Origin: Vibrio mediterranei
GTDB taxonomy: Bacteria > Pseudomonadota > Gammaproteobacteria > Enterobacterales > Vibrionaceae
Direction: 5' to 3'
DNA length: 64,000 nucleotides
NCBI RefSeq assembly: GCF_900088415.1
Contig: NZ_FLLQ01000002.1
Location: forward strand, 682,001 to 746,000
The position numbers were made by a program, and so were the translations under genes. Shown here piece by piece: positions 8,058-17,575 of this stretch. The notes under the pieces are model-generated. The model was not told where the DNA came from and made no database searches. It saw only the letters and a list, made by a program, of their open reading frames with translations. Within the stretch, counting starts at the first letter, position 1. Each line of letters starts with the position of its first letter.

Positions 8058-9527
8058 GTGTCTGAATTCCATTCTGAAATCAGTAAGTTGTCACCAGCAC
8101 CTGTCTGGCAATTTTTCGATAAAATCTGCTCTATCCCTCACCCATCTAAGCATGAAGAAGCTCTTGCAGAGTACATTGTCGGCTGGGCAAAGGAGCAAGG
8201 TCTTGAAGTAAAACGTGACAAAACTGGCAACGTCTTCATTAAGAAGCCTGCTACCGCAGGAATGGAGCATAAGAAAGGTGTTGTGCTTCAAGCGCACATC
8301 GATATGGTACCGCAAAAGAACGAAGATACTGATCATGACTTTACCGTTGACCCAATTCAACCTTACATTGATGGCGAATGGGTAACTGCAAAAGGCACAA
8401 CACTGGGTGCTGATAACGGTATTGGTATGGCAACGTGTTTAGCTGTGCTTGCTTCTAATGACATCAAACACGGTCCTCTAGAGGTATTGCTGACTATCGA
8501 CGAAGAAGCTGGTATGACTGGCGCGTTTGGTCTTGAAGCAGGTTGGCTGGAAGGTGACATCCTACTTAACACGGATTCAGAGCAAGAAGGTGAAGTCTAC
8601 ATGGGCTGTGCTGGCGGTATCGACGCAGCAATTACTTTCGAGGTAAATCGTGAAGCAGCTCCTGAAGGTTATGTGGCGCGTCAGCTGACATTAAAAGGTC
8701 TTAAAGGCGGACACTCCGGGTGCGATATCCATACTGGTCGCGGCAATGCTAACAAGCTGCTGGCTCGCTTCCTTGCTGGTCATGCTCAAGAGTTAGACGC
8801 ACGTCTTATTGAGTTCCGTGGCGGTAGCTTACGTAACGCCATCCCACGTGAAGGTTTTGTCACCCTTGCACTGCCAGAAACGAATCTAGCAAAGCTGGAC
8901 GAATTATACAGCTTCTATACTGAACTGCTGAAATCTGAGCTTGGCGCTATCGAAACCGATATTGTTACCTTTAACGATGCAGCTGACTTAGCTGATGTAT
9001 TTGCGACAGAATCTCAAACTCGCTTCATTGCAGCACTAAACGCTTGTCCAAATGGCGTGATTCGCATGAGTGATGATATTGAAGGCGTGGTAGAAACCTC
9101 GTTAAACGTTGGCGTTATCAGCACTCAAACAAATAAAGTAGAAGTACTTTGTTTGATTCGCTCTTTAATTGATTCTGGGCGTTCACAAGTTGAAGGCATG
9201 CTAGCCTCTATCGCAGAGCTAGCTGGCGCTACTATCCAATGCTCAGGCGCATATCCTGGTTGGAAGCCTGATCCAGAATCAGAAATCATGGCTATCTTCC
9301 GTGACATGTATGAAGGTATCTATGGTCACAAACCAAACATTATGGTCATTCACGCGGGCTTAGAGTGCGGTCTGTTCAAAGAACCATACCCTAGCATGGA
9401 TATGGTCTCGTTTGGCCCAACGATCAAGTTCCCTCATTCGCCAGATGAGAAAGTGAAAATCGATACCGTTGAACTGTTCTGGAACCAAATGGTTGCGTTA
9501 TTAGAAGCCATTCCTGCTAAAGCATAA
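8058..9527 (+). CDS. pepD: aminoacyl-histidine dipeptidase (peptidase D, carnosinase-like)
   Basis: Cytosolic di-zinc M20 metallopeptidase cleaving Xaa-His and other dipeptides. The 489 residues include the expected metal and catalytic set: H80 and D82 in LQAHIDMVPQ, D119 in GADNGIG, E149/E150 in TIDEEAG, D173 in LNTDSEQ and a C-terminal His in KFPHSPDEKV. The lid domain lies between about 190 and 390. The start is GTG, supported by AAAGGAGAG just upstream. A strong terminator follows. It sits beside gpt as in E. coli. Confidence 0.97.
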   Translation: MSEFHSEISKLSPAPVWQFFDKICSIPHPSKHEEALAEYIVGWAKEQGLEVKRDKTGNVFIKKPATAGMEHKKGVVLQAHIDMVPQKNEDTDHDFTVDPIQPYIDGEWVTAKGTTLGADNGIGMATCLAVLASNDIKHGPLEVLLTIDEEAGMTGAFGLEAGWLEGDILLNTDSEQEGEVYMGCAGGIDAAITFEVNREAAPEGYVARQLTLKGLKGGHSGCDIHTGRGNANKLLARFLAGHAQELDARLIEFRGGSLRNAIPREGFVTLALPETNLAKLDELYSFYTELLKSELGAIETDIVTFNDAADLADVFATESQTRFIAALNACPNGVIRMSDDIEGVVETSLNVGVISTQTNKVEVLCLIRSLIDSGRSQVEGMLASIAELAGATIQCSGAYPGWKPDPESEIMAIFRDMYEGIYGHKPNIMVIHAGLECGLFKEPYPSMDMVSFGPTIKFPHSPDEKVKIDTVELFWNQMVALLEAIPAKA

Positions 9528-9551
9528 TTCGCTGCTTTAATCGCCATTATC

Positions 9552-9587
9552 AAGCCGATGTTTAACCATAACATCGGCTTTTTTGTT
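9552..9587 (+). terminator. pepD terminator
   Basis: Stem AAGCCGATGTT/AACATCGGCTT followed by TTTTTTG on the plus strand. Confidence 0.92.
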
Positions 9588-9666
9588 TCATATCAAATGG
9601 CAGTTTTGTTTTTTACGTTGCCTCTGTGTATATTGAGACAAGTTATCATTTACAGAGATCATTGAT

Positions 9667-9873
9667 ATGCAAGTTTACGGTTGTTGTGACTTAGTAAGAG
9701 AAATCTACGCCCAAATTGGTAGTGGTGACCAAGGTTATATCCCCCAGGCTATTTCTTGTGCAGTACGTGCGTTAAACGACATTGCAGCGGACGAATCCTT
9801 ACCTTTGGAAACACGTGAAAAGGCAGCTTTTGCCGCCGCCAATTTACTCATTTCCGACTTTGAAGATAAGTAG
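9667..9873 (+). CDS. yaeP: YaeP family protein (UPF0253)
   Basis: 68-residue helical protein of the YaeP family, recognised from [19 protein letters not shown] and the C-terminal [17 protein letters not shown]. Its molecular function is not known. It is followed after 9 bases by a DUF4250 gene and then a bidirectional terminator, so the two form a small operon. Confidence 0.92.
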   Translation: MQVYGCCDLVREIYAQIGSGDQGYIPQAISCAVRALNDIAADESLPLETREKAAFAAANLLISDFEDK

Positions 9874-9882
9874 AGACACATT

Positions 9883-10074
9883 ATGAATCTAGCGAACTTT
9901 GAGAGTATGGACCCCATCATGCTGATGAGTATTGTTAATATGAAGCTACGGGACGATTTTGGTGGCGATCTCGACAAACTTGCTAACTTCTTCGATATCA
10001 GTAAGTCGGCATTGATTGAGAAACTAGCAGGTGCTGGGTTTGATTTTCTTCCCGAGGCTGGTCAATTTAGATAA
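9883..10074 (+). CDS. DUF4250 domain protein
   Basis: 63-residue protein matching the DUF4250 pattern: MDPIMLMSIVNMKLRDDFG near the N-terminus, then a short helix-turn-helix-like part (DKLANFFDISKSALIEKL). It ends in the family's short F-x-P-E tail. No function is assigned to the family. Co-transcribed with yaeP (9-base gap). Confidence 0.88.
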   Translation: MNLANFESMDPIMLMSIVNMKLRDDFGGDLDKLANFFDISKSALIEKLAGAGFDFLPEAGQFR

Positions 10075-10102
10075 GACGTAGACACGACGTTTTCTTCTTG
10101 GT

Positions 10103-10131
10103 AAAAAGCTCTGCAAATGCAGAGCTTTTTA
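10103..10131. terminator. bidirectional terminator
   Basis: AAAAAGCTCTGCA/TGCAGAGCTTTTT, nearly perfect, between the DUF4250 gene (plus) and the NSS transporter (minus). Confidence 0.92.
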
Positions 10132-10151
10132 CTTATCTCATACTGTTTGTC

Positions 10152-11531
10152 TTAGCCAAACGATGCCCAAATAACCGTAATCACTAAGATCGGGCAGACA
10201 AATTTCACGTAGAAAGGCCATACCTTGCCAAACCAGCCAAGCTGAAAGTCTGGACAGCCTTGTTCAAGCTCTTTTATCTTACCAGCTCGGCTCCAGACCC
10301 AACCACCAAATAAGCAGAACAACAGGGCAGCGACTGGTTGTAAATATTGTGTCGCTACCATAGCAACCAGGCCAAATAGCTCTGCAAAATTAAACACAAT
10401 ATAGACACTAAATAGAGCGATTAATGCGCCCAATACCCAACTGGTTTTCTTACGGCCAGTCTTGAAGCGTTCATCTACTAACGCTACCGGACATTCAAGC
10501 ATCGAAATAGAAGACGTTAGCGCTGCAATAGTAAGCAACAAGAAGAAAACAACAGAAAACACTAAACCCAATAAACCAAGAGATTCAAACATCAATGGCA
10601 GCACGGTAAAAACAAGCGTGTCGGAGCTCAATAATGAACCGTCTTCAGCATAAATTTGTACCCCTTTCTGCATAGCAACAAACATCGCTGGCATCACCAC
10701 CAAACCAGCGATAAATGCCACCGCTGTATCTACTAACGTGACGTTCATCGCCATCTTCGGCAGGTTCTCTTTTTTTGAAAGGTAAGAGCCATAAATCAGC
10801 ATTGAACAGCCACCTATCGTTAATGAGAAAAAGCCCTGTCCCATGGCAGCAAGAATTAATTTCCTGTCCCAAACTTTTTCGAAATCAGGGATTAGGTAAT
10901 GCTTGAGCCCTTCCATCGCTCCTTGTTGCATCATGATATAAACGAATAACAACGCAAATAGAATGAAGAGTGAAGGCATTAATCGGGTTGACCATTTCTC
11001 GATCCCCTGTTTAACACCACCTTGAACGATAAGAACAGTGAGAAGGTAGAAGACAATGGTACCGAACACGTTGCGTTCGACACTAAAACCCTTGAACCAA
11101 TCGGCAAGACTCGTTAAGCCTGCAATATCTGCTAACGCACCAAACAAGAAGCAAATCAGCCAGCCACCAACAATGGAATAAAATGCTAGTACTGCGCATG
11201 GCACAGAAAGGCCAATCCAGCCAACAAGGCCGCCCGCTCGTTTACCTAGAGCATTAGTGGTTAGTGACTTCATACTATCCACTGGGTTAGCTTGACCATG
11301 ACGACCAATCGCCATTTCCACAACCAACATAGGAAAGGCGACCACCAAAATCATCACCAAATAAACCAACAAAAATGCCCCACCGCCATTACTTGCTGCT
11401 TGAGTTGGGAACCCCCAGATGTTGCCGAGACCAACGGCTGCACCAGCTGCAGCCAGTATAAAGCCAAGTCGAGAACCAAAATGCTCCCTTGGAGCGGAAG
11501 AAGAGTTAGAAATGTCCACTGCGAATATCAT
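10152..11531 (-). CDS. sodium-dependent transporter, NSS/SNF family
   Basis: Inner-membrane Na+ symporter of the neurotransmitter:sodium symporter family, probably for an amino acid (LeuT/MhsT type). The first membrane helix carries the sodium/substrate motif AAAGAAVGLGNIWGFP, and GFFSLTIGGCSMLIYGSY marks helix 6. With 459 residues it fits bacterial NSS proteins with 11-12 helices. The substrate cannot be told from sequence. The ribosome site before the ATG is weak, so a start a few codons further in is possible. Confidence 0.92.
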   Translation of the reverse strand: MIFAVDISNSSSAPREHFGSRLGFILAAAGAAVGLGNIWGFPTQAASNGGGAFLLVYLVMILVVAFPMLVVEMAIGRHGQANPVDSMKSLTTNALGKRAGGLVGWIGLSVPCAVLAFYSIVGGWLICFLFGALADIAGLTSLADWFKGFSVERNVFGTIVFYLLTVLIVQGGVKQGIEKWSTRLMPSLFILFALLFVYIMMQQGAMEGLKHYLIPDFEKVWDRKLILAAMGQGFFSLTIGGCSMLIYGSYLSKKENLPKMAMNVTLVDTAVAFIAGLVVMPAMFVAMQKGVQIYAEDGSLLSSDTLVFTVLPLMFESLGLLGLVFSVVFFLLLTIAALTSSISMLECPVALVDERFKTGRKKTSWVLGALIALFSVYIVFNFAELFGLVAMVATQYLQPVAALLFCLFGGWVWSRAGKIKELEQGCPDFQLGWFGKVWPFYVKFVCPILVITVIWASFG

Positions 11532-11704
11532 GCCGTACTAGTTTGCTGGTACAGTATGATAAAAATGCGACGAGAGCAATATTACTTAGTTAAATAATCT
11601 AATATAAGCTTCAGCATTGATAGTAAGTTTTTCGTTACAGTAAAACAAAAGCAACTTAATTTACAATTACCAAAAAATGCAACACTAAAACCTAACATTC
11701 TAAT

Positions 11705-11742
11705 ACAAAAAACTCCGCTATTACTTTTTAAGCACTAGCGGA
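11705..11742 (-). terminator. terminator of the dinB-GreAB-yggN run
   Basis: On the minus strand the stem CTCCGCTA/TAGCGGAG is followed by TTTTTTG, just after yggN. Confidence 0.82.
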
Positions 11743-11772
11743 GCTCATAGATAACTAACAGTAATAACAAAG

Positions 11773-12540
11773 TTAAATAGTAAAGACTTGATAATCCTTT
11801 AACTCTGGGATTTTCTTTTGAAGATCTTGCTCTTGTTCAGCAACATCATTGAGAGAATCGCAGTAATCCTCTGCTTGTTGCTTCAACGATTCAGACTGTA
11901 CCTTCATGGTTTCTGACATACGAGTTTTGAGCTCGTCCATCTGCTTCGATAATTCAGTCAAATTCAAGCCTCCCTCTTCACTCATTTTCTCTTGAAGAGC
12001 AGTAAACGCGCTACTAAAGAATTCTTTATTAAAGACTTCTTTCGCTTTAGCGACATCTTGTTCCCAATTGTCCATAAAGGAGCTAAAGGCTTCAGATTGG
12101 AGAACAAACTCGCCATTGTTTTCATATCGAGATTCCACATCGGCAAAAAACTCGGCAACGGCTTGTTTTACGTTTTGGAACGCTTCTGAGTTGTCAAAAC
12201 TCTCTGCAACATCGTCGATAAGTTCATTGGTAAGTTCGAGCCCGTTTTCCGCAAGCTCCTTTGCTTTAGGCACGTACTTATTCATGTTTTCACGATAACT
12301 TTCAAGCGCATCTTTTTGCAACTGAGTTAGCTCTATCGCTTTCCCATTGATGAATAAATTATTGTCTTCATCAATAAGTACTTTAGAAGCGGGGGTCTTT
12401 ACAATTTCTACCTGCTCGCCATCAAGGTGAACTTCATTCTTGATATCGACACCACACTGACCCACAGCCAAAGCATGACCCGAGGCTAGTAAGGTGCTTA
12501 ATAATAGACTACGACTGAACACTCTATTGTGTATCTTCAT
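11773..12540 (-). CDS. yggN: YggN family protein (DUF2884)
   Basis: 255-residue periplasmic protein of the YggN/DUF2884 family. An N-terminal signal peptide (residues 1 to about 25, cut after HALA) precedes QCGVDIKNEVHLDGEQVEI, typical for the family. The rest is long, charged and helical, with coiled-coil character from about 75 to 240. The family has no fixed function. It starts 21 bases after the GreAB-like gene on the same strand and is followed by a terminator, so it is probably the last gene of that transcript. Confidence 0.87.
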   Translation of the reverse strand: MKIHNRVFSRSLLLSTLLASGHALAVGQCGVDIKNEVHLDGEQVEIVKTPASKVLIDEDNNLFINGKAIELTQLQKDALESYRENMNKYVPKAKELAENGLELTNELIDDVAESFDNSEAFQNVKQAVAEFFADVESRYENNGEFVLQSEAFSSFMDNWEQDVAKAKEVFNKEFFSSAFTALQEKMSEEGGLNLTELSKQMDELKTRMSETMKVQSESLKQQAEDYCDSLNDVAEQEQDLQKKIPELKDYQVFTI

Positions 12541-12561
12541 AAATTACCCTATAGCATACGC

Positions 12562-13038
12562 TTAATATAAGTGAATAATAGCATAATGCGTCAGTTTCTC
12601 TCCAATACTAACCACAACCTCATCATCAATAGACTTACCAATTAGGGCCTTACCTAAAGGCGAGTGTGGTGTGACTACCTTGATTGTCGCCTCTTCAATG
12701 GTCAGGCCGCCAGCACATGGAAGTACGAAAAATCGCGACACCACTTCATCTTCATCTTCTATCTCTACCACGGCGGTAAGTCTAACATTGTCTAATGACG
12801 AGAATGGATTCAATACCATTTTTCGAAGTAATGCGATATCGCTTTTTACTTGCTCCAACCTCACGGCTTGCCCGTGAGCAAGATATGACGCTTCTAAAGC
12901 CAAGGTATCATATTTATGCTCTGGCACTGTTTCTTCATTGGTAGCGGCGTCAACCGTTTTCTCCATCGCAGAAGTTAACGTCACAACGTTCTGCTCCAGT
13001 TGAGCGATCACGTCGTCTAGCAGCACTTGCTTGTCCAT
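12562..13038 (-). CDS. GreA/GreB-like transcription elongation factor family protein
   Basis: 158 residues with an N-terminal helical region (1-80) and a C-terminal FKBP-like GreA/GreB domain. The domain is seen in VVTPHSPLGKALIGKSIDDEVVV, which matches the PVG-x-ALLG-x-xxGD core of Gre factors. Gre proteins act in the RNA polymerase secondary channel. The helical arm here lacks the classic acidic tip pair at an obvious place, so RNA cleavage stimulation is uncertain. AAGGAG precedes the ATG. It lies 39 bases after dinB and 21 before yggN, all on the same strand. Confidence 0.85.
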   Translation of the reverse strand: MDKQVLLDDVIAQLEQNVVTLTSAMEKTVDAATNEETVPEHKYDTLALEASYLAHGQAVRLEQVKSDIALLRKMVLNPFSSLDNVRLTAVVEIEDEDEVVSRFFVLPCAGGLTIEEATIKVVTPHSPLGKALIGKSIDDEVVVSIGEKLTHYAIIHLY

Positions 13039-13077
13039 TGAGCTCCTTACTACAATTACTAGTTAACAATGTAACGG

Positions 13078-14148
13078 TTAATCTTCAAACATCGTTAGTT
13101 GGCGAGCTTGCTCTAAGGGCTCCAACATAACGCTTAATCCTAACAAACGAATCTCGCGGCCTTGTTGACGCTCTAGCACCTCTCGCAGCAAGTCTTTAAA
13201 ATATGCTAAATCCAATCTATTGTGGACATGCTCGATGGTAGTTAGTTTAAAGTCAGCAAACTTCACTTTGATGCCTTGCTTGATAACATTACGTTTAGGC
13301 TGAGATTTATTAAGTCGCATATCCAGTTCTGGATACAACTTCTCTTCTATTACTTGCCAACATTGTTCAAAGGAGGAAATATTAGTACTAAACGTCCTTT
13401 CGACACCAATAGACTTACGCTCTCGCTCAACGACCACTTCCCGCTCATCAATTCCGTGACTCTTTTTCCACAGAGAAGCACCAAGGCGGCCAAACCGTAC
13501 GATCAGCTCTCGGTAATCACTATTACGAACGTCTAAACAAGTAAAAAGACCTGCTTTGTTAAGTTTCTCAAGGCTGACCTTTCCCACTCCGGGTATCTTA
13601 CCAAGTTCGAGCTCATCAACAACCTGTTGTACTTTACCGGGTGGAATCACAAACTGCCCATTTGGCTTATTCATGTCTGAAGCGATTTTGGCGAGAAATT
13701 TTAATGGTGCGACGCCTGCTGAAGCCGTGAGTTGTAATTCATCCCAGATGTCTTTGCGAATCGCTTCCGCAATAAGAGTTGCAGAATTTTGACAGTGTGG
13801 AGAGTCGGTAACGTCTAAATAAGCCTCGTCCAGAGACAGTGGCTCAATCAACGAAGTATAGCGAGAGAATATCTCTCGAATCTTAACTGAGGTCTCTTTA
13901 TAGATCTGCATACGTCCAGGGACTAACAACAAATTGGGACAAAGCTTGAGCGCTTGTGCAGTTGGCATGGCTGAACGAACCCCAAACTTTCGGGCTTCAT
14001 AATTGCACGTGCTTATTACGCCTCTCTGACGCTCACTGCCACCGACCGCTAGTGCCTTGCCACGATAGTGAGGGTTATCTCGCATTTCCACTGCGGCGTA
14101 GAAGCAATCCATATCGACATGGATGAATTTTCGTATTTTGTCAGACAC
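13078..14148 (-). CDS. dinB: DNA polymerase IV
   Basis: Y-family translesion polymerase induced by SOS. The palm shows [15 protein letters not shown] (first catalytic Asp) and [11 protein letters not shown] (Asp-Glu pair). The finger and little-finger domains follow, and the C-terminus ends with QLTMFED, a good beta-clamp binding motif. I start at the second in-frame GTG (MSDKIRKF), because a GAG lies 5 bases before it. The GTG at 14154 is the alternative. A LexA box and a near-consensus promoter lie just upstream. No terminator follows before the GreAB-like gene. Confidence 0.96.
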   Translation of the reverse strand: MSDKIRKFIHVDMDCFYAAVEMRDNPHYRGKALAVGGSERQRGVISTCNYEARKFGVRSAMPTAQALKLCPNLLLVPGRMQIYKETSVKIREIFSRYTSLIEPLSLDEAYLDVTDSPHCQNSATLIAEAIRKDIWDELQLTASAGVAPLKFLAKIASDMNKPNGQFVIPPGKVQQVVDELELGKIPGVGKVSLEKLNKAGLFTCLDVRNSDYRELIVRFGRLGASLWKKSHGIDEREVVVERERKSIGVERTFSTNISSFEQCWQVIEEKLYPELDMRLNKSQPKRNVIKQGIKVKFADFKLTTIEHVHNRLDLAYFKDLLREVLERQQGREIRLLGLSVMLEPLEQARQLTMFED

Positions 14149-14160
14149 CGCCACTCACAA

Positions 14161-14176
14161 CTGTTTATTTATACAG
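14161..14176. promoter_or_regulatory. LexA (SOS) box of dinB
   Basis: CTGTTTATTTATACAG fits CTGT-N8-ACAG exactly. It lies about 12 bases before the dinB start codon and directly downstream of the -10 element, where LexA would block initiation. Confidence 0.9.
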
Positions 14177-14180
14177 TTCA

Positions 14181-14208
14181 ATTATACGACGAGTTTCCAG
14201 GTAATCAA
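14181..14208 (-). promoter_or_regulatory. sigma-70 promoter of dinB
   Basis: On the minus strand TTGATT (14203-14208) is 16 bases from a perfect TATAAT (14181-14186). The LexA box overlaps the expected transcription start. Confidence 0.75.
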
Positions 14209-14210
14209 AA

Positions 14211-14240
14211 CAAAAAGACCAGAGCATTACTCTGGTCTTT
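14211..14240 (-). terminator. terminator of apbE-nqrM
   Basis: Stem AAAGACCAGAG/CTCTGGTCTTT followed by TTTTG on the minus strand, after nqrM. It separates the nqr locus from dinB. Confidence 0.88.
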
Positions 14241-14296
14241 CATCAAGTATTAAGGTTGACGCAATTATCAAAACCGCAGCAAACCGGATTGAACGC

Positions 14297-14530
14297 TTAC
14301 GCAATACGGTCCTTTTCCCACGCTGCTAGCTTTTCAGCACGCGCTTGCTCACGTGCTTCACGCTTCTTACGTGCGTCACATGGTTCTGGGCAGTTACAAA
14401 CTTTGTCAATGCCTACGGCACCTAGTCCACCGCAGCTACCTTTTACCACTTTCTTCTGGATAATATAGCCAATCGACATGGCAGCAATAACCGCTAAGAA
14501 AACACCAAACGTAATTAAAAATGTATTCAT
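14297..14530 (-). CDS. nqrM: Na+-NQR maturation protein NqrM (DUF539)
   Basis: 77-residue protein required for assembly of Na+-NQR, thought to deliver iron for the Fe centre between NqrD and NqrE. One N-terminal membrane helix (about 4-24) is followed by four cysteines: C33 in GSCGGLG and C45, C47 and C51 in VCNCPEPC. The tail is highly charged. It lies 12 bases after apbE, consistent with co-expression of the two maturation factors behind the nqr operon. Confidence 0.95.
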   Translation of the reverse strand: MNTFLITFGVFLAVIAAMSIGYIIQKKVVKGSCGGLGAVGIDKVCNCPEPCDARKKREAREQARAEKLAAWEKDRIA

Positions 14531-14542
14531 GTGATTGACCTA

Positions 14543-15568
14543 TTACTTGTTCAGATAAGGTTTAAACGCTTCTGATGCAAACTCTTCAAAACCGTCTTCT
14601 GTTTTAACTATGATAAAGGCTGGGATATTGTTTTGCTCAGCGATCTCTAGTGCTTTCTCTTCACCCAAAACCATCAGTCCTGTCGCAAGTCCATCCGCTG
14701 TCATGGATGACTTATCCAAAATCGTCACCGACACCACTTTATTATGAATCGGCTTACCTGTCGAAGGATCAATGATGTGAGAGTAGCGTACTCCATCCTT
14801 CTCAAAGTAGTTGCGATAATCACCTGACGTGGCAATTGCCATATCTCCAGGTTCAATAATCTCTTGTACATTGCGTTCGTCTACGGTTGGTTTTTCAATG
14901 GCAATACGCCACTTCACACCTTCACGATTAATGCCTTTTAGACGCATTTCACCGCCGACTTCAACCATGTAATCTTGAACGCCAATACTTTCTAGGTAAT
15001 CTGCAACTACATCGACACCCCAACCTTTTGCGATAGTAGACAGATCGACATAAAGGCTACGAAGATCTTTTCTTAACGTTGTATCTGTTGCAGACAAATG
15101 TTTGATGCCTGTTTGCGCTTTACGAGCAGCAAGTTCTTCATCACTAGGAACTACTTCTGGACGAGCTTCTGGTCCAAAGCCCCACAAATTAACCAATGGA
15201 CCCACCGTCACGTCTAGCGCGCCTTGCGTCAGTTCATTCAAACGAATGGCTTCATTAACTACGATGGCTGTTTGTCGGGAAACCGGAAATGGTTCCGTAC
15301 CATAGTAACGGTTGAAGCGACTCAGTTCTGAGTCTTGACGATACGTCGACATCTGGTCGTTTACTTCTTCAAGTAATCGATTTATTTCAGCTTGAATGAC
15401 TTCCGGTTTAGGGGAGGTATCAGTCACAATGTACTTAACATTGTAGATTGTACCCATCGTTGGTCCACTCAAATGAACCTGTTCACGCTGGTTGCCGCAG
15501 CCCGATAAAATTACTGTCGCAAACAATGCAACCAAAATTAGCTTAAGATGTTTAGCTAGATGAAACAT
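14543..15568 (-). CDS. apbE: FAD:protein FMN transferase
   Basis: Periplasmic lipoprotein that attaches FMN covalently to threonines of NqrB and NqrC. A signal peptide with lipobox LSGC (Cys about 24) is followed by the ApbE fold with GPTMGTIYNVKY, DVTVGPLVNLWGFGP and the Mg-binding DKSSMTADGLATGLMVLG near the C-terminus. I use the ATG at 15568, which has AGGTGAG 7 bases upstream. A GTG four codons earlier is possible. It follows nqrF after a gap with a hairpin. Confidence 0.95.
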   Translation of the reverse strand: MFHLAKHLKLILVALFATVILSGCGNQREQVHLSGPTMGTIYNVKYIVTDTSPKPEVIQAEINRLLEEVNDQMSTYRQDSELSRFNRYYGTEPFPVSRQTAIVVNEAIRLNELTQGALDVTVGPLVNLWGFGPEARPEVVPSDEELAARKAQTGIKHLSATDTTLRKDLRSLYVDLSTIAKGWGVDVVADYLESIGVQDYMVEVGGEMRLKGINREGVKWRIAIEKPTVDERNVQEIIEPGDMAIATSGDYRNYFEKDGVRYSHIIDPSTGKPIHNKVVSVTILDKSSMTADGLATGLMVLGEEKALEIAEQNNIPAFIIVKTEDGFEEFASEAFKPYLNK

Positions 15569-15685
15569 ACCTTTACTCACCTACTTTCAAAAGTATTTAC
15601 GTTTGCCCCAAAAGATTAAGGCTTAGACAAACGTAAATAGTTTCAGAAACTTAGAAACAGGAATTGTGTTGTCCTGAAAATACAA

Positions 15686-15711
15686 ATGGCTGACTCACAT
15701 GAGCCAGCCAT
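15686..15711 (-). terminator. hairpin after nqrF
   Basis: Long stem ATGGCTG-CTCA/TGAG-CAGCCAT with one mismatch. The T-run on the minus strand is short, so it may be only a partial terminator that lets some transcription pass into apbE-nqrM. Confidence 0.7.
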
Positions 15712-15730
15712 GTCGATACTTCAATGAAGA

Positions 15731-16954
15731 TTAACCACCGAAGTCATCTAGAAGAATGTTTTCATCTTCTACACCAAGATCTTTCAGCATGCCGATAACA
15801 GCCGCGTTCATCATTGGTGGACCACACATGTAGTATTCACAATCTTCTGGTGCTTCGTGATCTTTGAGGTAGTTCTCATAGATTACGTTGTGGATGAAGC
15901 CTGTGTAACCATCCCAGTTATCTTCTGGCATTGGGTCAGATAGAGCAACGTGCCACTGGAAGTTATCGTTCTCAGCCTGTAGACCGTCGAAATCTTCTAC
16001 ATAGAACATTTCGCGTACAGAACGAGCACCATACCAGAAAGACATCTTACGCTTAGACTTCAGACGCTTAAGTTGGTCAAAGATGTGCGAGCGCATTGGA
16101 GCCATACCAGCACCACCACCGATGAATACCATTTCGTTGTCTGTTTCTTTCGCGAAGAACTCACCAAACGGTCCTGAAATCGTACACTTATCACCTTCTT
16201 TAAGTGACCAGATGAACGAAGACATGATACCCGGTGGTACATCAGGATTATTAGGCGGCGGCGTAGCGATACGCACGTTTAGCATAATAATACCTTCTTC
16301 TTCAGGGTAGTTAGCCATTGAGTATGCACGGATGCATTCCTCATTAACCACTGACTCGTAGCGGAACAGGTTAAACTTGTCCCAGTCTTCACGATACTCT
16401 TCAGGTACGTCGAAGTCAGAGTACTTAACATGGTGAGCAGGTGCTTCGATCTGGATGTAACCACCAGCACGGAAAGGTACTGATTCGCCATCTGGAATCT
16501 GAAGCTTAAGCTCTTTGATGAAGGTCGCTTTGTTATCGTTAGAGATAACACTACATTCCCACTTCTTAACACCGAAGATTTCTTCTGGAAGTTCGATGTC
16601 CATGTCCGTCTTCATGTTAACCTGACATGCTAGACGCTCACCTTCACGTGCTTCACCTTTAGTAATATGGTCAAGCTCAGTAGGTAGAATATCGCCACCA
16701 CCAGTTTTCACTTTCACGCGGCACTGACCACAAGAGCCACCACCACCACAAGCAGAAGATACGAATACGCCAGCACCAGCTAGAGCACCCAGAAGCTTAC
16801 CGCCTGGTTGAGTTACGATTGCCTTCTCAGGATCGCCGTTTACAGAGATCGTGATGTCGCCTGTTGGTACTAGCTTAGATTTAGCGAACAAAATCACTAA
16901 AACTAGGGCTAGAACAATCAGCGTAAACATCACTACACCAAGAATAATGTCCAT
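15731..16954 (-). CDS. nqrF: Na+-NQR subunit F (NADH dehydrogenase subunit)
   Basis: Entry point for electrons: oxidises NADH, with FAD and a 2Fe-2S cluster. One N-terminal helix (about 3-24) anchors it. The ferredoxin domain has C69, C75, C78 ([13 protein letters not shown]) and C110. FAD contact RAYSMANYP and the NADH-binding [12 protein letters not shown] follow, and the usual CGPPMM motif is near the end. The 407 residues match the family. Last gene of the nqrA-F order. Confidence 0.98.
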   Translation of the reverse strand: MDIILGVVMFTLIVLALVLVILFAKSKLVPTGDITISVNGDPEKAIVTQPGGKLLGALAGAGVFVSSACGGGGSCGQCRVKVKTGGGDILPTELDHITKGEAREGERLACQVNMKTDMDIELPEEIFGVKKWECSVISNDNKATFIKELKLQIPDGESVPFRAGGYIQIEAPAHHVKYSDFDVPEEYREDWDKFNLFRYESVVNEECIRAYSMANYPEEEGIIMLNVRIATPPPNNPDVPPGIMSSFIWSLKEGDKCTISGPFGEFFAKETDNEMVFIGGGAGMAPMRSHIFDQLKRLKSKRKMSFWYGARSVREMFYVEDFDGLQAENDNFQWHVALSDPMPEDNWDGYTGFIHNVIYENYLKDHEAPEDCEYYMCGPPMMNAAVIGMLKDLGVEDENILLDDFGG

Positions 16955-16971
16955 TGACTATTCCTTATACC

Positions 16972-17568
16972 TTACAGTTGAACACCAGAGAAAGACATGA
17001 AGCCTAGTGCCATCAGACCTACTGTGATGAACGTGATACCAAGACCACGAAGACCAGGAGGTACATCAGAGTACTTCATCTTCTCACGGATACCCGCTAG
17101 CGCAACGATAGCTAGCATCCAACCCACACCAGAACCGAAGCCGTATACGACTGATTCAGCAAAATTGTAATCACGCTGTACCATGAATGATACGCCACCA
17201 AAAATCGCACAGTTAACCGTGATTAGCGGTAGGAAGATACCTAGTGCGTTATACAAAGGTGGGAAGAAGCGGTCCAGTACCATCTCTAGGATTTGTACTA
17301 GTGCTGCGATTACACCGATAAAGGTAATAAAGTTCAAGAAGCTAAGGTCAACACCTGCAACCAGCGCATTTTCTCTTAGTACTAGGTTATATAGTAGGTT
17401 GTTCACTGGTACCGCAACGGTAAGAACAACGATAACTGCAACACCTAGACCAAATGATGTCTTAACTTTCTTAGATACCGCAAGGAATGTACACATACCT
17501 AAGAAGAAAGAAAGCGCTAAGTTTTCAATGAAAATCGACTTAACTAGTAAGCTAATATAATGTTCCAT
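16972..17568 (-). CDS. nqrE: Na+-NQR subunit E
   Basis: Integral membrane subunit of 198 residues with six hydrophobic segments, paired with NqrD around an iron centre in the membrane. A conserved Cys lies in the first helix ([11 protein letters not shown]) and another in the fourth (TVNCAIFGG), the half-helix positions that bind the metal. It lies 7 bases after nqrD and 17 before nqrF. Confidence 0.97.
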   Translation of the reverse strand: MEHYISLLVKSIFIENLALSFFLGMCTFLAVSKKVKTSFGLGVAVIVVLTVAVPVNNLLYNLVLRENALVAGVDLSFLNFITFIGVIAALVQILEMVLDRFFPPLYNALGIFLPLITVNCAIFGGVSFMVQRDYNFAESVVYGFGSGVGWMLAIVALAGIREKMKYSDVPPGLRGLGITFITVGLMALGFMSFSGVQL

Positions 17569-17575
17569 GACTACC

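Noticed and set aside
8820..8834. GGCGGTAGC, the first nine bases of an ops (RfaH loading) site
   Set aside because: It lies inside pepD, the following bases do not match, and no long surface operon follows.
11532..11704. Leader of the NSS transporter checked for a glycine riboswitch, since some Vibrio sodium symporters carry one
   Set aside because: The stretch is AT-rich without the conserved glycine aptamer blocks.
17183..17560. 125-codon plus-strand frame opposite nqrE
   Set aside because: Antisense of a well-conserved membrane protein gene; Thr/Lys-rich composition typical of a shadow.
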